The translations under genes and the position numbers were made by a program. Positions 56,693 to 64,000 of a stretch of DNA of 64,000 nucleotides are shown here, piece by piece. The stretch is from Lenzites betulinus. Its lineage: Eukaryota > Basidiomycota > Agaricomycetes > Polyporales > Polyporaceae. Positions within the stretch are counted from its first letter, which is position 1. Each line of letters opens with the position of its first letter. The stretch covers positions 62,001 through 126,000 of the forward strand of contig JABYQU010000062.1 of NCBI GenBank assembly GCA_022264855.1. The letters run 5' to 3'. Under the pieces are notes generated by a model that saw only the letters and a list, made by a program, of their open reading frames with translations, ran no database searches and was not told where the DNA came from.

Positions 56693-58751
56693 TCATTCGA
56701 GGCGAACTCGATCCAATTGGGTCAGCAGGGTCCGCAGCTGGTGGTACGGGGAGGGTGGACAAAATGCGGCTATGCATTGTCGTGCAGACAGTGTCCGCAC
56801 GCTCTGTGGCCACTTAAACCAAGAAACGTCAAATCCGAATGGGGACTGCCCGCATATGTCTCGCGCGCCGGGCCTCAAGGGAACACATCTGGAACTACGT
56901 TCAGTGAACGCCACTGCCATCTCCACCGCAGCCGACGGCTTACCCTCAAAACGAGCCACGCCCTCGTCATCAGCGTCCCGCAAATAAGTGTGCATGTGCA
57001 TCGCCTCCATCCGGTCGATGCCCTCCAACGCTGGCCCGCCACCCACATCCTCCGAGCTACGCCGCACACGCCACCAACGCCGGAACAGGGCTTGGTAACG
57101 AGCCACTGTCCCGTGGCAGTCGTCCCACGGTTCAAACACGCTCTCAGGGTAGTCTAAGTCCAACCTCAAGCCAAAGATTGAGTCCGTGTCCGCGACATCG
57201 TCCACCCCGACTCGGCGCGGGCCGTGCTTGATCCGCCGCCGTCCGGCCTCCCACAGTTCGAGGCAATTGAGGGCCGGGAACGCCGCGACAAGTTCACAAT
57301 CTAGTGGGATGCGTTGTAGTGCGGCCATTTTATCGAGGGAGTCCCAGCGCGACAAACTCCGACGCAGAGACACATGGCGGCGGCGCTGCCGGCGGACAGT
57401 GAGGCGGAGCGAGCGGAGGGCAGGCCCCAGGGGGCTAAGGATATCTGGGAGCGTGTGCTGATCGGGATGTATGCGATCAGTGCGTGCACGGCGACGGGGG
57501 CGGGATGAGATGGGGTGAGCTTACCAGCCAACCTGAGAATGCATCCAGGGCGTATGCGCCGCCGAACACCAGCATTACTTCAAGAACACGCAGCTTAGGA
57601 GCGCAGGCGGCCAGATCAGCCCATAACTGCGCCTCGTCATCGCGGCTCGTGCGGCTGTCGAAGGCTAGCGAGAAACGCATCCCGACTGGAGCCGTTCTCT
57701 CTACCACGGCGAGCAGCATATTTGCTTCGTTTGAGGCCACTGATGAGATGTCGATGTTGGAGGATATGTACAAATGGTCCACATGCCCGAGGATGTGCCG
57801 CGCGTGCGCCGCGTCCTTGAGGGTGTCTACCCGGAGGCGACGGAGAGACGGCCATTGTGCACCCGTTGCCGGGCTGTCTGTTTCATCCGGGTCCTCGTCA
57901 TGAGACAACGACGACGAGAGGAGTGAGTAGCAAAGGGAGGTTAGACGTGGGCAGAGCTGCACAATGTCGAGTGCGGAAGGCCCGACTCTCCATAGTTCTA
58001 GAGTGCAAATGGAAGACAGACAGTATGGTGGAGTCGGCCCACGCGATATGTCTGCGATGGACGGAGACGAATGCTTCATGCGGAGGAAGCTCAGGCGCAA
58101 GGTGCGTAGAGACGTGAAGGCCGCGAGGTTGCGCAGGAGCGAAGGATACGTGATAAAGTTGGATCCGGGGCGGAAGGGGAAGAGTAGTTGTTCGTCTTTC
58201 ACGAGAAATTGCAGTTCGAGGTATTCCAGACGCCGCGACAAGCGATGCATGGCTTCCATCGTGGTCTCGTCCACGGTGTCGAAGGTAGCTTTTGTCAAGT
58301 GTTGCAGCGCGTGGAGGACGTCTCCTAGACGGCTGTCGTGTTCGATGGATGGGTACAGAAAAGGAAGCACTACCTCCCGCAGGTTTGAGGCGTGTGCGAG
58401 CACGTCGATGATGAGGCGAATGTTGGCCCAGTCGTGTGCAACAGGGTTGAGATTTGTGACAAGCTGTGGTTGATCAGAGGTATTGTATGCACAGTCCCAG
58501 ACTATGAGGCTCTCCAGGTATTGTGCGCGCGGGGAAGATCCTGGACCACCCAGCATGTACCGGTGCAATGGCGACACTTGATGGCGGTCCCGACATATGG
58601 CCACCGCAGCAACGCGATGTATAGCTAGGTCGTGCGCGCGCCGTGCTGTGAGAGAAATGCTCAGTGCATCTTTGCAGTGGAGATAAGAGAATATGCAATG
58701 GAGGACGTCGGCATTTAGTGAAAGGAGGTCCGTCACGTATGATCCTTCCAT
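56693..58751 (-). CDS. F-box / leucine-rich-like protein, paralogue 3 (C-terminally extended)
   Basis: Two exons, 58751-57525 and 57457-56693, with a 67 bp phase 0 intron at the family position, encode 663 residues. N-terminal F-box: LLSLNADVLHCIFSYL, then DALSISLTARRAHDLAIHRVAAV. The body aligns throughout with paralogue 1 (for example LPDILSPLGPALRSLRL and LNCLELWEAG). Compared with paralogue 4, a 2 bp indel just before the ancestral stop changes frame, so translation runs about 70 residues further into sequence that is 3' untranslated in the sister gene. A TATA-like TATTATAG lies about 25 bp upstream of the ATG. Likely SCF substrate adaptor by family; substrate unknown. Confidence 0.83.
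56816..56930 (-). repeat. Duplicated 3' flank shared with 59101-59215
   Basis: Starting from CAAGAAACGTCAAATCCGAA and continuing through CGCGCGCCGGGCCTCAAGGG and CACATCTGGAACTAC, this segment matches the 3' flank of F-box paralogue 4 closely. It marks the boundary of a segmental duplication that extends beyond the coding region. Confidence 0.65.
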
Positions 58752-59189
58752 CTTGAATGCGGCAGCCAGAAACTGGCTCTATAATAAGGATGGTACGGTG
58801 AAGGTGCCCCCTCCGTGCAGCGATTGGTAGGTGGGGTTGAACAGTGCTCAGTCAGCAGCGCTTTAGTCTTGGGATACAAGCGGGGCTCAATTACTTTGTA
58901 CTCAGAGTTGCTTTGTATGTGTCGGAGTTCTAACGTCTAAGTGAATACAATTATGGCATGAGCTATCTGAATGTGCGCAACCTGTCTAAGGAAGTCTGCG
59001 GACTAGCTAGTAATATAATGTTTGCACGACATATTCACAGCCATCTGCAAGTTCACAAGCTCATACACTATATTTTTATGGTAGCGGTAACCGCGACTAG
59101 AGCCAAGAAACGTCAAATCCGAACGGGATGGCAGCCACACGCCAATGTCTCGCGCGCCGGGCCTCAAGGGAACACATCTGGAACTACAT
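58752..59189. other. Spacer between F-box paralogues 3 and 4
   Basis: Holds the promoter of paralogue 3 and the duplicated 3' flank of paralogue 4 (59101-59189). No separate gene. Confidence 0.5.
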
Positions 59190-61046
59190 TCAGTGCACGC
59201 CTACAATGTCCACCGCAGCCAACGGCTTACCATCAAAACGCTCCACGCCCTCGTTGTCAGCGTCCCGCAAATAAGTGTGCATCCGCTTCGCCTCCATCCG
59301 GCCGATGCTCTCCAACGCTGGCGCGCCTCCCGTGTCCTCCTCCGAGCGACGTCGCACGCGCCACCAGCGCCGGTACAAGGCCTTGTAGTCCACCGCCATC
59401 CCGTGGCAGTCCTCCCACCGCCCGTACACGCTGCGCGGCTCCCGTTCGGCCTTGGGCACGTGCCTCATGTCGTCGTCCTCGTCCTCCGCTGAGTCCCAGT
59501 CCAAGGCCCAGTCCACGTACGAGTCCGTGTCCGCGATGTCGTCCTCCCCGGCCGCAGAGTGCGTGTCGCGATGGTGGTCACGCTTGACCCGCTTGTGACC
59601 AGCTTCCCAGAGTTCGAGGCAGTTCAGGGCGGGGAGCGCCGCCGCCAGTTCGTCGTGGGGCGAGCTACTTTCGAGTACAGTCTTGTCATGGCAGCGGTGC
59701 CAGCGCGGCGAATAGCGGCCGCGGCTCCGAGAGACAAGGAGGCGGAGCGAGCAAAGGACGGGCGCGAGGGGGCTGAGAATGGATGGGAGCGTGTACTGCC
59801 CCGCAGGTGTGTTATTAGCGTATGTGTAGCGGTGTGGTCGACGATAAATTGGACTTACCAGCCATTCTGTGAATTCAGGTATGGCGTACGCGCCGGACTG
59901 CAGCTTGACTTCGAGGACCCGAAGTTTGGGAGCGCGGGCGGCGAGCGCAGCCCAGAGCTGAGCCTCGGCGTCGCAGCGCATCTTGTCAAATGTCAGTGAG
60001 AAGTGCATCCCGACCGGCGCCGTTTTCTCTACCACGGTGAGGAGCATAGCCGCTTGGCTAGGGTTCTTTTCGGTGATGTAGATGTCAGAATAGATGGCCA
60101 GGTGGTGTACGCGTCCGAGGACGTGCCGTGCGTGCGCCGCGTCCTCCAGGGTACCCACCCGGAGGTGACGGAGAGGCGGCCATGGTGTACCTTCCGCCAG
60201 TGGGTTGTCTGTTTCATTTTCGGCCTCCACGAGGAGCGAGTAGACTAGGGAGGAAAGGCGTGGGCAGAGCGGCACAATGTCGAGAGCGGGAGGCTCGACT
60301 TTCCACAGGTCCAGGATGCAAAGGGAACGCAGATAGTACGAATGGGCCAGCCCGCGCGCGATGTCTGGGATGGTCGGAGACGAGGGGTCCATCCGGAGGA
60401 AGCTCAGGCACAAGGTGTGTAGAGACGTGAAGGTGGTGAGGGTGCACAGGAGCGAAGGGTACGCGACATGTTTCGACTCATCACGAAAAGGACTCGGATA
60501 GTATGGCTGAGCGCCTTCCGCACGAAAGCGCAGGTGGAGGCATTCCACGCGTCGCGCCCACTGGGAACGTTGCATGAGCGTGATCGCGGTCTCGTCCACA
60601 GTGTCGAAAGTGGCTGCTGTCAGATGCTGCAGGGCGCAGAGGACTTCTCCTAATCGCCTGTCGAGTTTGATCGATGGGTAGATGAAAGGGAGCACGATTT
60701 CCCGCAGGTTTAGGGCGTGCGTTAGCACGTCAATGATGAGGGGGATACTTTCCCAGTCGTATGTTCCGGGGTTCTGCATGAGTGGTTTTCCAGGGAGGCC
60801 ATATGTTGAATCCCAGACTGTGAGAGCTTTCAGGTATTGCGCGCGCGGGGTAGGTCCACACAGCAACTATCGGTGCAATAAGAACACTTCGCGTTGGTCC
60901 CTACACATAGCCAACGCTGCAACGCGGGGTATGGCGAGGTCATAGGTACGCCTTGATGCCATTGAGATGTTAAGTGCATCTTTTCCGTGGAGATGGGAGA
61001 ATATGCAGTGGAGGACATCATCGTTCAGAGAAAGGAGGTCGCCCAT
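59190..61046 (-). pseudogene. F-box / leucine-rich-like protein, paralogue 4 with an in-frame stop
   Basis: From ATG 61046 the frame reads GDLLSLNDDVLHCIFSHL and DALNISMASRRTYDL, a normal F-box, then meets TAG at 60867-60869 exactly where the sisters have a Tyr codon (HRYML). After it the frame stays open to 59190 and aligns well with paralogues 1 and 3 (LNCLELWEAG, WWRVRR). The ancestral start is also gone: the sisters begin ten codons earlier, and the ATG used here sits at a Val position. The predicted intron (59796-59858, donor GTAAGT, acceptor GGGGCAG) is 63 bp and stop-free. One substitution separates it from a coding gene, so it is a young pseudogene or a sequencing error. Confidence 0.75.
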
Positions 61047-61488
61047 ATATGTGGTAAGTATGATCGAATCTTCGCCGTCGCTCCAGAGACTGGCTCTATC
61101 GGGCTGTTGACGTTACCCGTGAGCCGTTGGACCAAGTTCTTGTTCTGGATAGCTAGATGAAGGAACTGTTTGGCTGCTGCTTGCTGCTGTCCCTCGGCAG
61201 TGTTTCGTTCGTCGTTCCCCGGGACGGCGCGGCCTGGCGCGGCCCAGATGGCAGGATCGATATCATGGCGCGCGGGCGGGTCACACCTCGATTCGGCATC
61301 GTGATTCGCGGGTCGGTTGTGCAAGCGCTCCCGATCGAATCGGCGCTTCGCCGCTGCTGCGGCTCTACCACGGTCCACCACTTGTCTCTAACGTCGTTAC
61401 GATCTTAGCTCCTTTCACTTTATTATCTTGCGGGTAGTTCCTATTCGATATAGCTTGGACTCCCTGTTCAGTGCTATAACAAGCCAAA
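61047..61488. promoter_or_regulatory. Divergent region, F-box paralogue 4 / TFIIF-beta
   Basis: 442 bp between start codons on opposite strands; no gene supported. Confidence 0.45.
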
Positions 61489-62628
61489 ATGGACGACACC
61501 GTTGTAGACGAAGATAACAAGCGGTTCGACGCTGTCCACGGCGGGAATGACGAAGACAACCAGCCAGACCCGGACGAACCCCTCATGATGGACGCAGGGC
61601 TTGGAAAAGTGTGGCTCGTCAAGGTACGCACGCGATGACTGCTGCTCCATGCAGAGCCCGCCCACCTACAGCTCCTTGCCGCGCAAAGATCCCCAGACAC
61701 CTCATGGAGCGTTGGTCCGCGATCGACGAGGAGGGCGTCCACCTCGCGAGCATCCGCATATACCACCAGGCCGAGTCGTCTCTGGGCCGCAGACCACGGA
61801 TTGTGCTCACCCTGCCGCCGGACCCGGCCAACCCGGGCGAGCCGGACCAGTACGAGATGGACATGGTGAACCAGGACGTGGAGAACCAGATCGTCATCGC
61901 CGAGCGTGAAAAGGAGCCCGGCACGGGCAGCCGCGCACGGACGACCATCTTGACGGGCTCCGTCAAACATGAATGCAACATGCGGCCCACGCTCACGGAG
62001 AAGTACCGGCGGCAGCTCAGGGAGCGGAGCAGGGTCGCGAACACGCCCAAGCGGCAGACGATGCACATCGAGGACGCGCATCCCGGCGGACGGGGCGAGA
62101 TCAACATGCTCACGAGCGGCGCGAAGAACCACGCGGGCTTCAACCTCGTCGTGCGTATATGTTGCTCCGTGTGCGTGTCTCTGCACTTCTTACGGGTGGC
62201 GCCATATGCAGAAAACGAAGCCGAAGCCGCAAAAGGGGCAGTTCGAGCGCATGGCGCGTATGCCGCGCAACCAGCTGCTCGACGAGCTCTTCCGCGCTTT
62301 CCAGGAGCGCGAACGGTGGCCCATCCGGGTCCTGCGCGAGCGTACGCAGCAGCCGGAGGCATACCTCAAAGAGGTGCTCAGCGAAATCGCCTTCCTGCAT
62401 CGCAGTGGCGAATTCAATGGCTCGTGGGAGATCTTGGCGAACTACAAGGGCGAAGGGGTGAGTGCTACGGTTCCCTCGGGCGCCATGTGCCTTTTTCACT
62501 AAACAAATGTCCAGATCAAGGCAGAAAACGTGCCTGTCCCCGTCGGGTACGACGTCAAGGCAGAGGACGCCATGGAGGATGATGGGGAGGATGACGATGA
62601 CGACGACGACATGGAGGAGGTCTCATGA
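61489..62628 (+). CDS. TFG2: Transcription initiation factor TFIIF subunit beta (RAP30/Tfg2)
   Basis: Four exons, 61489-61623, 61689-62150, 62212-62457, 62515-62628, all phase 0, encode 318 residues. The dimerisation part has KVWLVKIPRHLMERW and later VKHECNMRPTL (about residues 38-150). The C-terminal winged helix reads RMPRNQLLDELFRAFQERERWPIRVL, then LRERTQQPEAYLKEVLSEIA and GEFNGSWEILANYK. It ends in an acidic DDGEDDDDDDDMEE tail. TFIIF-beta pairs with the alpha subunit, binds RNA polymerase II and stabilises the pre-initiation complex. N-terminal 30 residues are acidic and disordered. Upstream it is divergent from the broken F-box gene. Confidence 0.92.
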
Positions 62629-62915
62629 TAGAGAGCATCTCTCTCGCACGCACGGACGCTTGCTGAGTGCCATCTTGCCTGTTTCCCATGCATGTACATG
62701 TGTATTTCTATGTCGCTATGTTCGCAGTACACCCCATATTACCCACTACCATACACGCAATGCAATCTACTTATTCATCCAGGCCCAAATTCCCGGGAGT
62801 GCAGGCCCTCGATGGGACGCGTCTGAAGCAGCCACCTTCAACCGGCCGATCGCGAGCACTCGCAATTGCTCCTTGGCTTCGCACCACCACCATCGCACAG
62901 CACTACCGCGACACG

Positions 62916-63883
62916 ATGGGTACATCCGTCGACCTGCTTATCCTCGGCGCGGGCTGGACGTCGACGTTCCTCATTCCCCTTTGCAAAGAGCGCCGTGTCG
63001 CGTACGCAGCAACCTCGCGCGCTGGTCGCGATGGGACAATCGCGTTCGAGTTCGACCCGCACTCCGCAGACCCACGGCCGTTCGCCGCGCTTCCGAACGC
63101 GAAGACAGTGTTGATCACGTTTCCCATCAAGCTCGCGGGTGCGTCGGAGCGGCTTGTGCAGCTGTTCCGTGAAACACACCCCGATGGTGTAGAAACCGCG
63201 TTTGTGCAGCTCGGCTCAACGGGCATATGGGATGTGCGTCCATGGTTGAATATGCGGGCGATGAATACGCATTAACCAGCCTTGCTGAACGTCTAGGGCG
63301 GCCCCACTCTGAAAGCGGAGGGGCATGTCTGGACCGACCGCCATTCGAAGTTTGACGAGACAAACGACCGTGCCAAGGCAGAGAGCGAGCTCCTCGCGCT
63401 CGCGCCCAAGGTGCCTACCACAGTACTCGACCTGTGCGGCCTCTGGGGCGGCCCGAGACAGCCCAGCAACTGGGTGTCCCGCGTCGCGCCGACCAAAGAA
63501 GCTCTCAAACAAAAAGTGTGTCATCTGGCTGCCATCAGTCTGACTCGATCTGCATAAGCTGATGCACGTACCGACAGGGCAGCGTCCACATGATACACGG
63601 ACTGGACGTCGCGCGCGCGGTGCTGGCGGTGCACGCAAATTTTGATCGCGCCTCCGGGCAGCGCTGGTTGCTCACGGACGCCCGGGTGTATGACTGGTGG
63701 GATTTGGCTTCGGCGTGGGGCGAGGAGGGGAAGCAGGCGCATTGGGTCCAGGAGCTGATGCGCGAGGAGGGCCTTAGAGGCCTTCCGCGCACCCCGGAGC
63801 TGATCGGACGGGCGATGGACAGCAGAGAGTTCTGGGAAACGTTCGGGCTCGAACCGGTGAAGGGTAGGTTGGGCATGGAATGA
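62916..63883 (+). CDS. NAD(P)-binding Rossmann-fold protein
   Basis: Three exons, 62916-63233, 63297-63515, 63578-63883, all phase 0, encode 280 residues. The N-terminus VDLLILGAGWTSTFLIPL is a dinucleotide-binding strand-loop-helix with GxGxxS-type glycines. Then TVLITFPIKL, FVQLGSTGIWDGG and VWTDRHSKFDETNDRAKAE follow the extended-SDR/epimerase plan, with VTTVL-like strand TVLDLCGLWGG and MIHGLDVARAVLAV near the C-terminal third. The classic YxxxK pair is not seen, so catalysis is doubtful. Proteins of this type in fungi are annotated only as NAD(P)-binding. Substrate unknown. Confidence 0.78.
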
Positions 63884-64000
63884 AGGACAGGGCGTGCCAA
63901 AGGCTTCAATAGCTTAGAAGATTATATGGTACACATATTGAAACAGCCCCACGAAGCGATCCACCGAAGGAAATACAACCTCAATCTGCTGTAAGATGTC
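63884..64000. other. Window end, 3' flank
   Basis: 117 bp after the stop of the Rossmann-fold gene; nothing recognised. Confidence 0.5.

Noticed and set aside
1..64000. tRNA or rRNA genes
   Set aside because: Reading both strands for the T-arm consensus GGTTCGAATCC-like and for paired A-box signals gave no convincing candidate; a tRNAscan run would be decisive.

Overview
This 64 kb window is nuclear DNA of a filamentous basidiomycete, most likely an Agaricomycete of the polypore type. Genes are compact, densely split by 45-70 bp GT-AG introns, lie on both strands 100-2500 bp apart, and include families typical of wood-decay mushrooms: DUF6533 membrane proteins, F-box/leucine-rich proteins, GH18 chitinases and a fungal 7TM protein. 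No tRNA, rRNA, CRISPR array or prokaryotic feature was seen. Gene models were built by hand from splice signals, frame continuity and protein motifs. 'Exons' below are coding exons in transcription order.

Layout. 0-4 kb: two convergent F-box genes. 4.8-7.2 kb: a broken membrane-protein gene and a small repeat protein. 7.4-12.8 kb: two minus-strand DUF6533 genes. 13.7-14.3 kb: a 597 bp element with 61 bp terminal inverted repeats. 14.8-22.2 kb: housekeeping genes (RAD51-family protein, SERINC, alpha/beta hydrolase, the mitochondrial fission protein Atg44/mitofissin, sulfite oxidase). 23.8-29.4 kb: tandem GH18 chitinases. 29.7-35.2 kb: a large LRR protein, ribosomal protein eS10 and a small membrane protein. 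36.3-42.4 kb: a fungal 7TM gene and two plus-strand DUF6533 genes. 42.7-50.6 kb: ALG12, a 25-exon MFS transporter and a 2-oxoglutarate/Fe(II) dioxygenase. 51.5-56.5 kb: a MYND protein and indoleamine 2,3-dioxygenase. 56.7-61.0 kb: two more F-box genes, one broken. 61.5-63.9 kb: TFIIF-beta and a Rossmann-fold protein.

The main themes are lineage-specific duplication (four F-box genes, four DUF6533 genes, two chitinases) and decay or drift of coding structure. One F-box copy has an in-frame stop, another has run past the ancestral stop, two carry a stop-free intron of 3n length, one chitinase has lost its ancestral stop, and the hydrolase and MFS genes each carry one frame break. Some breaks could be assembly errors. 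The most unusual molecular features are the strictly conserved 12-exon architecture of the DUF6533 genes, with an 11-nt microexon, a candidate U2-type AT-AC intron in the transporter, and the CACTA-like miniature transposon. I saw no co-regulated pathway cluster joining the neighbouring housekeeping genes; they appear to be simply adjacent.
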